Assembly: GCA_015488335.1 (NCBI GenBank)
Contig: WFNZ01000035.1
Coordinates: 1 to 64,000 of the forward strand
DNA from: Thermovibrio sp.
Lineage (GTDB): Bacteria > Aquificota > Aquificia > Desulfurobacteriales > Desulfurobacteriaceae
DNA: 64,000 nucleotides
Reading direction: 5' to 3'
Shown: piece after piece, positions 1 through 8,475 of the stretch
Position numbering within the stretch: the first letter of the stretch is position 1
Layout of the letters: each line of letters opens with the position of its first letter
Position numbers and translations under genes: made by a program
Notes under the pieces: generated by a model
Databases searched by the model: none
What the model was told of the DNA's origin: nothing
The model's input: only the letters and a program-made list of their open reading frames with translations

Positions 1-1489
1 CGTAATCCTTATCCTCTCCGGGCCTATTGAGGTAGTTATCAACTCTGTTGTAAGAAAGGCTAAAGTACAACCTTGAAGAGAAAACTTTCAGTGGAAAAAG
101 TTGTGCCAGATTAAGTTTTCTGTCAAGTTTTAACGTATAGGAATGGACTTTCTCTTCCGAAACGGCGTGGTAAACTCCGTGCCTCTGGTAGGAGTAAGAG
201 AGTTCTGCATTCCCAAAGTGGAAATCGTGCTCAAGGGAAAACCTGATCTCCTTTGAATCTCCCCCTAAAGCAGAGCCAATAACAAAACCGTGGTAGGTAA
301 ATCCAGCAGGGTAGTTGTGGTGTGTATACCAGTAAGCAACTGAGTCAGTTGTTTCAGTATACTGAACGTTGAAATCGGTGTAACCGGTTGTAAGAGAAAG
401 ACCGGCAATGTGGCCTGAGGCAAGGGGAAGAGGGAATCCACCGGGACCTCTGGGTTTAACGGCGTCGTCTCCGCCGTAAATAAAGTAAAACTTCCCACCT
501 TTAAAGGGCTGGAACTTATACCTGTTAAGCCAGTTCATATAGTAAACAATTTCGTAGCTCATAAGCTGGTTGTTGTCATACCTTGAACCGGGTTCGTTCT
601 CCTGCTTAGCGGTAAAAACGTTCCAGTAATCGTGGAGAGAGTGGTAGTTAGGCCTACCTGAACCGCCAAACTGGATCGCCCTTGAGGCTGAAAGCTCCAG
701 ATTATCAATCCCGAACGGACGCCAGGTAAACCTCATTCCAATTACGTGGGCGTAAGAGCGGGGTCTTTCTTTCTCAAGCTGGGAGACAAAAGTTGAAATT
801 TTCCAGTCACCCAGCGGTTTTAAAAACCAGGGAAACTTTTCAAATCGGGGATTTTCCACTTTGAACATGAGCCACGGTCTGATGTTGTCTGTAAAGAGGA
901 GACCGCCGTTTGGGGGAGCTCCCCAGACAACGCTTGACTTTCCAAAAGAGACTCTAACGTTTTTCTTCTCAAAGAGGAGATAACCTCTATTAAGCCTTAC
1001 AGTTGTATTTCTAACTTCTGGTTCTAAATAGAAAACAAACCCGTCCCACTTTGCAGATGAAGAAAATCGGAACCTTCCGTTTAATCCTTCATCAATCCTA
1101 AACCCTTCGGCATAAGGGAGTTTGTAGTGTTGAGCACCAGATAGACCATAAAACTCAAAGGAAAAGTCATTTAAAGGTTTGATGTAGTTGATATCTTCTG
1201 ATCGTAAAAGTGAATCAACAACAGGTTTAAACTCCGGATAGAGTTCATCAAATATCCTTTTCGCAAGTGAAGGATCTATTTGCCTGTTATTGTAAATTTC
1301 AACAATAGCCCTTGCGAAATCTTCTTCTGTCAAAGGTCTGTAAGTAAGATCCTGCTCCCTTACAAGTCCTACCTCTTTTGCCCTTTCTAAAAGCCTATAC
1401 TCCCTCTGATAGCGTTCAAGAGGAACATAGGGGGAAGCAGCAAAAGAGGATGTAGTAAAGAGAAAAAAGAGAGCCACAACTTTTTTCAT
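1..1489 (-). CDS. Capsule assembly Wzi family outer-membrane protein (3' end cut by window)
   Basis: The frame is open from an ATG at 1487-1489 to the window edge, giving the first 496 residues. It starts with a signal peptide (MKKVVALFFLFTTSSFA, cleaved before ASPY). A helical stretch follows with R/E-rich segments (residues about 20-90), then long alternating aromatic/polar strands typical of an outer-membrane beta-barrel, including repeated SFGKSSVVWGAPPNGG-like turns. Wzi proteins anchor or assemble surface polysaccharide at the outer membrane. The ATG follows the stop codon of the small membrane-protein gene with no gap, so the two are co-transcribed. Polysaccharide export genes lie 46 kb away (47.4-51.7 kb). 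I recognise the family from overall pattern and size; the substrate is unknown. Confidence 0.7.
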   Translation of the reverse strand, partial: MKKVVALFFLFTTSSFAASPYVPLERYQREYRLLERAKEVGLVREQDLTYRPLTEEDFARAIVEIYNNRQIDPSLAKRIFDELYPEFKPVVDSLLRSEDINYIKPLNDFSFEFYGLSGAQHYKLPYAEGFRIDEGLNGRFRFSSSAKWDGFVFYLEPEVRNTTVRLNRGYLLFEKKNVRVSFGKSSVVWGAPPNGGLLFTDNIRPWLMFKVENPRFEKFPWFLKPLGDWKISTFVSQLEKERPRSYAHVIGMRFTWRPFGIDNLELSASRAIQFGGSGRPNYHSLHDYWNVFTAKQENEPGSRYDNNQLMSYEIVYYMNWLNRYKFQPFKGGKFYFIYGGDDAVKPRGPGGFPLPLASGHIAGLSLTTGYTDFNVQYTETTDSVAYWYTHHNYPAGFTYHGFVIGSALGGDSKEIRFSLEHDFHFGNAELSYSYQRHGVYHAVSEEKVHSYTLKLDRKLNLAQLFPLKVFSSRLYFSLSYNRVDNYLNRPGEDKDY

Positions 1490-1741
1490 TTATTTTTCCT
1501 CTTTACAGTATCTTTCAAGGAGCGAAGGAACGCCTAACTTATGGATAAGGATTGATGAAGGACATATACCGGTAACTGCGTAAAACATCAACATAAAGCC
1601 AACAAAAAGGGTGAAGTAGAAGAAGTATTTGTTCCCCGTTATAAGTCCTAAGAGAACGCTTCCAAAGACGAAAAAGCCGGCAAGGAAAGAGGTTATCCTC
1701 TCAACGTACCAGCTATCGGTTTTCGCTCTGTAAATCGCCAT
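1490..1741 (-). CDS. Small two-helix membrane protein (DUF2892/YgaP-membrane-domain type)
   Basis: Encodes 83 residues beginning MAIYRAKTDSWYVERI, with two adjacent hydrophobic helices (about 17-34 and 38-57) and a short basic/acidic tail. The ATG at 1739-1741 has a strong ribosome site, GAGGAGGGG, a few bases upstream. A longer reading frame extends to 1897, but it lacks such a site and overlaps the upstream gene more deeply. The pattern (short N-terminus containing ER-I, then two helices with a G-hhh-G turn) matches the DUF2892 family, whose members are often attached to rhodanese domains. Here it stands alone. It overlaps the upstream gene by 29 bases and abuts the Wzi-like gene. Function unknown. 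Confidence 0.7.
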   Translation of the reverse strand: MAIYRAKTDSWYVERITSFLAGFFVFGSVLLGLITGNKYFFYFTLFVGFMLMFYAVTGICPSSILIHKLGVPSLLERYCKEEK

Positions 1742-2447
1742 TTTTCCCCTCCTCTTGAAAGATAATTTTACAGCTATTCGGAACGGAACTGTAAAGTTCC
1801 CTTGCTCCGTAAAAACTCCCTCCGAAACAGACTCCAGAGAAATCTCCCGCAAGGTTAAAGACAAAACCGTTGTTGTTACATCCCTTAGCTCTATCAAAAG
1901 GCTTTACGTAGAAAGTATTTCCTGCCCAAGTAACAAGAACTCCATACTGACCAATCTCTCCCTTCTCAACCTCTACAGGGAAAACCCCCTTAACACTATA
2001 ATCTAACAGAAGTAAACTCCCAGGGCACTGGTAGACTTTTTGGGGAGCTCCCAAACTCTCACCAGAGAGTGAAACTTTAACAAAAGGCCACTCCATAGGA
2101 TAGAAAGTTAACAGGTAAACTTCTAATCCATTCCCTTTGGAAACAATCTTAAAAACAAGTGAAGGATAAACTAAAGGTCCATTTTTCACCTTCACAAAAT
2201 AAGAGGTCACTACTGAAGAGAGACTCTCTACCTGAGAGAGAACTTCAGTCGGAATTTCTCCCTGTTTTTTCTCTTCAGAGTCTAAATTTGTACTATTTTC
2301 AGAACTTTCTTCAGCTACAGTAGTGTTTATTTTCCCCTTAAAAGAAGCCGATGGAACAAAAGTTAACCGGTAATAGATGATATAACCTAAAGAAAAGAGT
2401 GCAATCACTAAGAATAGAGCTATAAGAATATCAATTGCTCTCTTCAT
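1713..2447 (-). CDS. Single-pass membrane-anchored protein of unknown function
   Basis: 244 residues. One N-terminal transmembrane helix (residues about 6-26, preceded by MKRA) acts as a signal anchor. A Ser/Glu-rich linker follows (about 45-70), then a soluble, presumably periplasmic domain of beta-type composition with four cysteines in its second half. I recognise no family. The gene overlaps the end of the TPR lipoprotein gene by 17 bases and the next gene by 29 bases, so translational coupling is likely. The context (TPR lipoprotein, small membrane protein, Wzi-like porin) points to an envelope role, which is inference only. Confidence 0.6.
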   Translation of the reverse strand: MKRAIDILIALFLVIALFSLGYIIYYRLTFVPSASFKGKINTTVAEESSENSTNLDSEEKKQGEIPTEVLSQVESLSSVVTSYFVKVKNGPLVYPSLVFKIVSKGNGLEVYLLTFYPMEWPFVKVSLSGESLGAPQKVYQCPGSLLLLDYSVKGVFPVEVEKGEIGQYGVLVTWAGNTFYVKPFDRAKGCNNNGFVFNLAGDFSGVCFGGSFYGARELYSSVPNSCKIIFQEEGKNGDLQSENR

Positions 2448-3252
2448 TTATCTCATCAATCTCCATTCTGGCCTTTGCCGCAAGAGGAGAATTGGGCTTT
2501 ATTTCTATACACTTTCTTAATAGCTCAACTGCTTTATTTAAATTTCCCTCTTCTCTGTAAATTTTACCAAGTTCACAGTAAGGTTGTTGGAGATCCGGAT
2601 AGAGCTCTATCAATCTGTAGTAGATTTCTTTTGCTTTTTCCGTATAACCCTCTTTTTTCAAAAGTTTCGCAAGCTCTAAATAAGCAGGAACGTAGTCACT
2701 GTTATTTCTTATAGCTAAAATCAGCTCTTTCTTCGCCTTTTCAAGGTTTCCCTGTTTTTCGTCTAAAAGAGCTAATCTGTAATAAGCTGCCTCTGGAGTT
2801 AAATAAAGGGGATTTGAAAGGGCTTTATAGTAACACTCTCTTGCTTTCTTTATATTCCCCTTCTCCTCATAGAGTATTCCCATATTAAGCCAGGCTTCTG
2901 AAAAATTTGGCTTAAGGGAGAGAGCTCTCCTCAGGTATTTCTCGGCCCTGTTAAGGTCTCCTCTTCTTATAAATGCAAGGCCTATTGCGTTGTATATTTT
3001 CGGGTCGTCTGGAGAGAGTTTTTTAGCCTTAAAGAGGTAGTTGAGGGAGAGGGGAATTTCACCAAGCTCAAGGTATGCTATACCTAACTGATAGTAGCCT
3101 TCTACCTTCTCCTTCTTACTTACTTTTTGTTTAACGGGAGGTGGAGGAGGTTCAGGTCTCCGACTCTCTCTTTTACCACTTCCCCAAAATGATGCACAGG
3201 AAGACAACGAGAGAACTACCAAAGAGATAGAGATATATCTTAAACCTCTCAT
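2431..3252 (-). CDS. TPR-repeat lipoprotein (PilF/NlpI-like)
   Basis: 273 residues. A lipoprotein signal ends in LSLSSC, with Cys19 as the predicted lipidated residue. A Pro-rich linker follows ([13 protein letters not shown]), then about six tetratricopeptide repeats from residue 50 to the end, with the usual W-LG-Y/A-P spacing (for example [20 protein letters not shown], then [20 protein letters not shown]). Such outer-membrane TPR lipoproteins act as assembly scaffolds for pili or envelope enzymes. The ATG overlaps the folE stop codon (ATGA), showing coupling. No direct evidence links it to pili; gspG at 60 kb is the only pilin-like gene in the window. Confidence 0.8.
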   Translation of the reverse strand: MRGLRYISISLVVLSLSSCASFWGSGKRESRRPEPPPPPVKQKVSKKEKVEGYYQLGIAYLELGEIPLSLNYLFKAKKLSPDDPKIYNAIGLAFIRRGDLNRAEKYLRRALSLKPNFSEAWLNMGILYEEKGNIKKARECYYKALSNPLYLTPEAAYYRLALLDEKQGNLEKAKKELILAIRNNSDYVPAYLELAKLLKKEGYTEKAKEIYYRLIELYPDLQQPYCELGKIYREEGNLNKAVELLRKCIEIKPNSPLAAKARMEIDEINEESN

Positions 3253-3812
3253 GACCTTCCTTTTATGAGGAAGAGAGCTTCCATCCTTGTGGGCTCTCTT
3301 CTCATTACACCTTTAACAGAACTGGTAACAGTGTAGGAGCCGGGTTTTTTTACTCCTCTCATTATCATACAGAGGTGCTGAGCTTCTATAACAACCATAA
3401 CACCTTTGGCTCCCAGCTTCTCCATTATGGCATCGGCTATCTGTTCTGTCATCCTCTCCTGAAGTTGAAGCCTTTTAGCGTAGACGTCAACAATACGGGC
3501 AAGTTTTGAAAGACCTGTAACTTTATTGTCTCCCGGTATGTAGGCCACATGAGCTTTTCCAAAGAAGGGGAGCATGTGGTGTTCACACATTGAGTAGATA
3601 GGGATGTCTTTAACCAGTATCATCTCATCGTATTTCTCTGTAAAGAGAACGAGGTGGTTCTCTGGGGAATCGTTGTATCCCCCTAAAACCTCCTCATACA
3701 TCTTTGCAATTCTTTTTGGTGTGTCTCTTAATCCTTCTCTGTCTGGGTCTTCTCCGATGGCAATGAGAATTTCTCTAACAGCTTTTTCTATCCTTTCCCT
3801 GTCGAATGCCAA
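3249..3812 (-). CDS. folE: GTP cyclohydrolase I
   Basis: 187 residues, normal for the bacterial homodecameric enzyme that converts GTP to 7,8-dihydroneopterin triphosphate, the first step of folate (and pterin) synthesis. The family signature is present: [20 protein letters not shown] with the zinc ligands Cys and His, and [12 protein letters not shown] with the third zinc ligand Cys near the end. The start codon is TTG, with GGAGG 8 bases upstream inside the last codons of ftsH; the gap to the ftsH stop is 3 bases. The stop overlaps the ATG of the TPR gene. No other folate gene is nearby, so its place behind ftsH probably reflects operon packing. Confidence 0.95.
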   Translation of the reverse strand: MAFDRERIEKAVREILIAIGEDPDREGLRDTPKRIAKMYEEVLGGYNDSPENHLVLFTEKYDEMILVKDIPIYSMCEHHMLPFFGKAHVAYIPGDNKVTGLSKLARIVDVYAKRLQLQERMTEQIADAIMEKLGAKGVMVVIEAQHLCMIMRGVKKPGSYTVTSSVKGVMRREPTRMEALFLIKGRS

Positions 3813-3815
3813 CTC

Positions 3816-5720
3816 TTAAGCCTCCAGCTGGGGATTGAATCCAAAACCTTCTACAGAATCGGACTTTTTCTCTTTCTCCTCTTTTTTTGAATTTCCGCCG
3901 GTAGTTCCAGAACCTCCTCCCTCCGGCGGCTCTTTAAGGAGCTCCCCGTTTATAGCCTTATCTATCTCCTCTCCCGTAAGTGTCTCCTTCTCAAGTAGAG
4001 CCCTTGCGAGATTTTCAAGCTTGTCCATGTTCTCCGAGAGGAGCTCCTTTGTCCTTTTATACGTATCGGTAATTATCCTCTTTACCTCTTTGTCAATCAA
4101 CTTCCTCATCTCTTCGCTGACAAGTTCTACAGGTTCTCCAAACTGTTCCTTTACCTTAACGGCAATCGGCCCAATCTTTTCGCTCATTCCCCACTCTGCA
4201 ACCATCTTACGGGCAATCTCTGTTGCCCTCTCTATATCGTTTCCAGCCCCCGTTGAGATAGTTCCAAGGGCAAGCTCTTCGGCAACCCTACCACCAAAGA
4301 GAACAGCAAGCCTGTCAAGGAGATACTCTTTCGTGTAAGTGTATCTATCCTCTTCAGGAAGCTGCTGGGTAATTCCCAACGCCCTTCCCCGGGGGATTAT
4401 TGTAACCTTGTGGACCTTATCGGCATTTGGGAGGAGTTTGGCAACAAGGGCGTGGCCTGCCTCGTGGTATGCAGTTGTGAGCCTCTCCTGTTCAGAGAGG
4501 ACCATACTCTTCCTCTCAATACCCATCGTTACCTTATCTTTAGCCTCTTCAAAGTCCTCCATCGTTATCTTTCCGTGGTTCTTCCTTGCGGCTATAAGGG
4601 CAGCCTCGTTAACGATGTTTGCAAGGTCGGCACCTGAAAATCCGGGGGTTGAGCGGGCTATAACTTCAAGGTCAACGTCTTCAGCCAGCGGCTTGTTCCT
4701 CGTGTGGATTTTCAGTATCTCAAGCCTTCCCTTAACGTCTGGAAGGGGAACGTGTATCTGTCTGTCAAACCTTCCAGGCCTTAAGAGGGCAGGGTCTAAG
4801 ATGTCCGGCCTGTTTGTTGCGGCTATGACGATGATTCCGTCGGAGCTCTCAAAACCGTCCATCTCAACAAGGAGCTGGTTTAGCGTCTGCTCCCTCTCGT
4901 CGTGGCCGCCGCTGATTCCCGCTCCTCTTCTCCTTCCAACGGCGTCTATCTCATCTATAAAAACGATACAGGGAGCGTGTTTCTTGGCCTGTTCAAAGAG
5001 GTCTCTAACCCTTGAAGCACCAACACCCACAAACATCTCAACAAACTCTGAACCGCTGACAGAGAGGAACGGAACGTTTGCCTCACCTGCTATGGCCTTC
5101 GCAAGAAGAGTTTTACCGGTCCCCGGCGGCCCTGCAAGGAGAACGCCTTTAGGAATTCTTCCACCAAGCTGCTGGTATTTCTTTGGGTTTTTCAGAAAGT
5201 CAACGATTTCTGAAACTTCCTCCTTAACCTCGTCTATTCCGGCAACGTCTTTAAAAGTCACTTTCGGCTTGTTATCTATGAACACTTTAGCCCTACTCTT
5301 TGCAAAGGAAAGGGCTTTGTTGCTTCCAGCACTCATCTGCCTCATCATGCTGAGCCAGAGGAGAATGAGGAAAATCATAGGAAGCCATGAAACAAGGACT
5401 GTTATATACCAGGGGCTTCCCTCTTCCGGTTTAACCTGAATCTCAACTCCCTTCTCTGCCATCTTCTTTATGATGTCGTTGTAGCCGGGGGGAAGGTATG
5501 TCTCAAACGGAACTCCCTCTTTTGTGATTCCGACAACTTTCTGTCCCTGAATTACAACTTTTTTAACCTCTCCCTTCTCTACCTGCGAAATAAACGTTGA
5601 GAAGGGTTCCTGAGAGGACTTAAGCTGGCCGGAGTTAAAGAAGTTAAATGCCAGAATAATCATTAGAGCTATGGCCAGCCAGAGGACAACATTCTTACCA
5701 ATCTCCTTCATCTTATCCAT
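3816..5720 (-). CDS. ftsH: ATP-dependent zinc metalloprotease FtsH
   Basis: 634 residues. Two N-terminal transmembrane helices (about 7-25 and 100-122) flank a periplasmic domain. The AAA+ module carries Walker A GPPGTGKT, Walker B VFIDEIDA and the second region of homology RPGRFDRQI. The M41 protease domain has the zinc site HEAGH. The C-terminal tail is Gly/Ser/Glu-rich. FtsH degrades misfolded membrane proteins and regulators at the inner membrane. I chose the ATG at 5718-5720 because GAAGGAG lies 6 bases upstream; an earlier TTG at 5735 in the same frame has no such site. The gene overlaps hpt by 8 bases (ATGGATAA). The hpt-ftsH order is common in bacteria. Confidence 0.97.
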   Translation of the reverse strand: MDKMKEIGKNVVLWLAIALMIILAFNFFNSGQLKSSQEPFSTFISQVEKGEVKKVVIQGQKVVGITKEGVPFETYLPPGYNDIIKKMAEKGVEIQVKPEEGSPWYITVLVSWLPMIFLILLWLSMMRQMSAGSNKALSFAKSRAKVFIDNKPKVTFKDVAGIDEVKEEVSEIVDFLKNPKKYQQLGGRIPKGVLLAGPPGTGKTLLAKAIAGEANVPFLSVSGSEFVEMFVGVGASRVRDLFEQAKKHAPCIVFIDEIDAVGRRRGAGISGGHDEREQTLNQLLVEMDGFESSDGIIVIAATNRPDILDPALLRPGRFDRQIHVPLPDVKGRLEILKIHTRNKPLAEDVDLEVIARSTPGFSGADLANIVNEAALIAARKNHGKITMEDFEEAKDKVTMGIERKSMVLSEQERLTTAYHEAGHALVAKLLPNADKVHKVTIIPRGRALGITQQLPEEDRYTYTKEYLLDRLAVLFGGRVAEELALGTISTGAGNDIERATEIARKMVAEWGMSEKIGPIAVKVKEQFGEPVELVSEEMRKLIDKEVKRIITDTYKRTKELLSENMDKLENLARALLEKETLTGEEIDKAINGELLKEPPEGGGSGTTGGNSKKEEKEKKSDSVEGFGFNPQLEA

Positions 5721-6261
5721 TCTCTGCTCCTTCAAAATATCCTATAAATGGTAAACCTCTAAATGTCTCATTTAAATCTAAGCCGTATCCAACAACAAAG
5801 CAGTTAGGAATTTTAAAGCCGATGAAATCGGGGCGAATCTCTACTCTTTTAGGGACTTCCTTATCTAAGAGGACACAGGTTTTCACCTTTGAAGCTCCCA
5901 TCTTTAAAACTTCTCTGTATGCAGCCTCCAAACTCTCTCCTGTATCAAAGATATCGTCAACTATGAGGACTTCTCTTCCCGTTAAGTCCACTTCCGGCCG
6001 GTAGGTTATCTCAACCTCTCCTTTCTCTTTCCCTCTGTAGCTTTTAAGCCTCATAAAGGCAACTTCCGTTTCAGCCTCCATCTCTCTGATGAGGTCTGCA
6101 GTAAAGACAAAGGCCCCTTTAAGAAGGGAGACAACAACTATACTGCCTGAAAAGTGTTTAGGTATCTCCTCTCCAAGCTCCTTAACTCTCTTCCTTATCT
6201 CTCTCTCTTCTATCAGGACTTTCAGCTTTTCTTTCAAGCTCAACTCCGACAAAATCTCCAT
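5713..6261 (-). CDS. hpt: Hypoxanthine phosphoribosyltransferase
   Basis: About 182 residues. The PRPP-binding loop VLIVDDIFDTGESL is diagnostic for type I phosphoribosyltransferases, and the flexible-loop region FMRLKSYRGKEKGEV plus the C-terminal GFKIPNCFVVGYGLDLNE and LPFIGYF match hypoxanthine/guanine transferases. It salvages hypoxanthine/guanine to IMP/GMP. The start is uncertain: the frame is open upstream to 6324, but homologous sequence begins only around KVLIEEREI, so I use the ATG at 6259-6261; nearby TTG codons are possible. Even so it overlaps tilS by 80 bases, which is large. The tilS-hpt-ftsH order is a classic bacterial arrangement. Confidence 0.9.
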   Translation of the reverse strand: MEILSELSLKEKLKVLIEEREIRKRVKELGEEIPKHFSGSIVVVSLLKGAFVFTADLIREMEAETEVAFMRLKSYRGKEKGEVEITYRPEVDLTGREVLIVDDIFDTGESLEAAYREVLKMGASKVKTCVLLDKEVPKRVEIRPDFIGFKIPNCFVVGYGLDLNETFRGLPFIGYFEGAENG

Positions 6262-7540
6262 CTGTTCCCGTTCTGCGGGTGTAGAGCTCCGGAATGAAAA
6301 CGACCTCTCCGTTGAACTCAACAACCGGAATGAGGTCTCTCAGGTGGGCAGGAAACCGCTTCTCTATGAGGAACTTCTTGAGGGGCTTTGAAAAGCCCTT
6401 AAACCTGAGCCTGTCTCCCGGCTTCCTGCTCCGAACAATTATACCGGCACTCCGAAACGAAGAGAGGGGAACAACGGGAGTGCCTGAGTTAGCGGAAAAT
6501 TTAAGGGTATAGAGCGGTGTTTCAACCGTTAAAGGGAGCTCCTTCACCTCGTAGTAAAAACCCCTTTTCTTTTCCTTTCTCTCCGGCTCAATGCAGAGAA
6601 CTTCCTGAGTTTTATAAACAGCAACTCCCCTGTGGAAGGAGAACCTCTTAAACCCGCTCTTTTTAACGGCCTCCTTCAGTTCCTCAACGCTTCTGTAGGA
6701 AAGGTCTTTACCGGAAACCCTTCTGTAAGCCTTCCTCAGAACTTCAGAGAGGAGAAAGGGGTGGAGCTCCCTCAAAACCTCTATAGGAATGCAGAAAGAA
6801 CCATCTTTAAGATACTCTGAAACAATTGGTTCCACCTGACTTTCCACAAAATCTTCAAGCTCTCTCAAAAGGGCCGTTTCCCTGAGAACTGCCTCCTCTA
6901 AAGAAGGGTTTATCCTCTTTAGAACGGGAACAACCTCAAGCCTTATAAGGTTCCTGTCGTAGTCGGTCTTAAGGTTTGAGCTGTCAACAACGAAGGGCAG
7001 ATTGTTCTCCTCAACGTAGGCCTCAACCTCTTTTCTTGTAACGAGGAAGAGGGGACGGACGAAAACTTCTCTCTTTGGAAGAAATCCCCTCAATCCTTTA
7101 ATTCCGGAACCTTTTGTAAGGTTTAGAAGAACTGTCTCTGTAAGGTCTGAAGCTGTATGGCCGAGGGCCACAAAGTCTCCATTCCACTCTTTCAGAGCTT
7201 CTCTAAAAAGCCTGTATCTCTCCCTTCTTGCAACGGCTTCTACGTTCTTACCTCCTGAAATCTCGGAAATATTAACCCTTTTAACGATGAGTGGAACGTT
7301 CCAGTTCCTGCAGAGCTCCCTTACAAAGGCCTCATCTCTATCAGACTCCTCTCCCCGAAGCATATGGTTAACGTGAACGGCCCCAACGGTAAGGTTCATC
7401 TCTTTTTTGAGGGAGAGGAGAATGTGAAGAAGGGTAATTGAGTCGGGGCCTCCTGAAAGGGCTACGAGGATTTTAGAGTTTTCGGGAAATAGGGAAAACC
7501 TGGCGATTGCCTCCCTGACTTTTAATTGAACGTTCTCCAT
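6182..7540 (-). CDS. tilS: tRNA(Ile)-lysidine synthetase
   Basis: 452 residues. The N-type ATP-pyrophosphatase motif ALSGGPDSITLLH lies near residue 30. It is followed by the conserved VNHMLRGEESDRDEAFV, VALGHTASDLTETVLLNLTKGSGIKGLRG and RPLF segments that define TilS, then the long C-terminal substrate-recognition region. The enzyme converts C34 of tRNA-Ile(CAU) to lysidine so that it reads AUA. I start at the ATG at 7538-7540 (MENVQLKV); the frame is open further upstream, but that would run into the tRNA-Met gene. The 3' end overlaps hpt. A CAU-anticodon tRNA gene lies 21 bases upstream, but its features fit elongator Met better than the lysidine substrate. Confidence 0.95.
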   Translation of the reverse strand: MENVQLKVREAIARFSLFPENSKILVALSGGPDSITLLHILLSLKKEMNLTVGAVHVNHMLRGEESDRDEAFVRELCRNWNVPLIVKRVNISEISGGKNVEAVARRERYRLFREALKEWNGDFVALGHTASDLTETVLLNLTKGSGIKGLRGFLPKREVFVRPLFLVTRKEVEAYVEENNLPFVVDSSNLKTDYDRNLIRLEVVPVLKRINPSLEEAVLRETALLRELEDFVESQVEPIVSEYLKDGSFCIPIEVLRELHPFLLSEVLRKAYRRVSGKDLSYRSVEELKEAVKKSGFKRFSFHRGVAVYKTQEVLCIEPERKEKKRGFYYEVKELPLTVETPLYTLKFSANSGTPVVPLSSFRSAGIIVRSRKPGDRLRFKGFSKPLKKFLIEKRFPAHLRDLIPVVEFNGEVVFIPELYTRRTGTDGDFVGVELERKAESPDRRERDKEES

Positions 7541-7561
7541 AGGCCGGGTAAAAAAGAAAAT

Positions 7562-7638
7562 TGGTGGCGACGGGTGGAGTCGAACCACCGACCTGGCGGG
7601 TATGAGCCGCCCGCTCTAACCACCTGAGCCACGTCGCC
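7562..7638 (-). tRNA. tRNA-Met (anticodon CAU), elongator type
   Basis: A full cloverleaf reads on the minus strand: acceptor GGCGACG pairs with CGTCGCC, the D arm is GCTCAGGTGGTTAGAGC, the anticodon stem GGCGG/CCGCC encloses the loop CTCATAC (anticodon CAT), and the T arm contains GGTTCGACTCC. CCA is encoded. Initiator tRNA is excluded because the acceptor has a paired 1-72 and the anticodon stem lacks three G-C pairs next to the loop. The acceptor and the ATACCCG context resemble bacterial elongator tRNA-Met rather than tRNA-Ile(CAU). It sits between the two-subunit oxidoreductase and tilS on the same strand. Confidence 0.92.
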
Positions 7639-7677
7639 ACTTGCAGGAAAGAAATATAGCCCAGCAGGTGTTAAGTG

Positions 7678-8475
7678 TCAAACCCTCTCTTCGTAGGTTG
7701 GTTTCTCTACCTGGTAGAAGATTCCTATGGGTATTCTGGCATCCTCAGTATCTGCCGAGTAATCCCACTCCCTTGCCCTCTCTACGGCGGCGTTAAAGTC
7801 TGTCGGATTGTGGCCGGCCTCTTCTAACTTATAGCAGTGTTTCCTGTAGTAGGCAAAGGTGTTGTAGAAGGTTACGCAGGGCTGAAGAACATCTATGAAA
7901 GAGAAGCCTTTATGCTTTATTGCCGCCTTTATGAGCTCCTTAAGGTGTGGAATGTCTCCGGCAAAGCCCCTTGCAACAAAGGTTGCCCCGGCAGAGAGCA
8001 TCAGGAGAACCGGGTTCATAGGGTCTTCCGGCGGCCCCTCAGGAGTTGACTTTCCCTTAAAGTGTGAAGGACTCGTTGGGGTAAACTGGCCGGTTGTTAG
8101 GCTGTATGATCGGTTGTCGTGAACAATTGCCGTTAGATTCGCGTTCCTCTTTGCAGCAAAGATGAGGTGTGAAATACCCTCTGCATAGATGTCTCCGTCT
8201 CCAACAAAACCGACGCAGACCAGTTTATCGTTTATGAGCCTCATACCTTCTAAGTTGTTTAAAGCCCTCCCGTGGATGGAGTAGAAGCTGTTGAGGTTGA
8301 TGTAGTCAACGATTTTCCCGTGGCAACCGATTCCAGAGGCTATAACGAAGTTCTCAATTGGAATTTCAGAGGAAAGCTCCTCAACGGCCATCTCAAAAGC
8401 CCTGAGTATTCCAAAGTTTCCACACCCGGGGCACCAGGTGTTCTCTGCGTAGGTTTTAAGGTTTACTCCGCTCAT
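7678..8475 (-). CDS. 2-oxoacid:ferredoxin oxidoreductase, beta subunit (two-subunit type)
   Basis: 265 residues. It carries thiamine-diphosphate binding features: WCPGCGNFGILRAF near the N-terminus (a cysteine pair that also ligates the Fe-S cluster), SGIGCHGKIVDY, and the ThDP motif GDGD followed by N about 27 residues later (VHDN). With the alpha chain it forms a heterodimer that interconverts a 2-oxoacid plus CoA with acyl-CoA, CO2 and reduced ferredoxin. The substrate cannot be read from the sequence; family members act on 2-oxoglutarate or pyruvate. The ATG overlaps the alpha-subunit stop (ATGA). It is a second, divergent copy beside the four-subunit enzymes elsewhere in the window. Confidence 0.9.
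   Translation of the reverse strand: MSGVNLKTYAENTWCPGCGNFGILRAFEMAVEELSSEIPIENFVIASGIGCHGKIVDYINLNSFYSIHGRALNNLEGMRLINDKLVCVGFVGDGDIYAEGISHLIFAAKRNANLTAIVHDNRSYSLTTGQFTPTSPSHFKGKSTPEGPPEDPMNPVLLMLSAGATFVARGFAGDIPHLKELIKAAIKHKGFSFIDVLQPCVTFYNTFAYYRKHCYKLEEAGHNPTDFNAAVERAREWDYSADTEDARIPIGIFYQVEKPTYEERV

Noticed and set aside
4339-5439. 366-residue open frame opposite ftsH
   Set aside because: It is the complement of a strongly conserved gene with matching codon bias, has no ribosome site and its translation is Ser/Leu-rich with no motifs.
7562-7638. tRNA with CAU anticodon next to tilS as its lysidine substrate tRNA-Ile
   Set aside because: Attractive because enzyme and substrate would be adjacent, but the acceptor stem and the ATACCCG anticodon-loop context resemble elongator tRNA-Met. 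A tRNA classifier could settle it.
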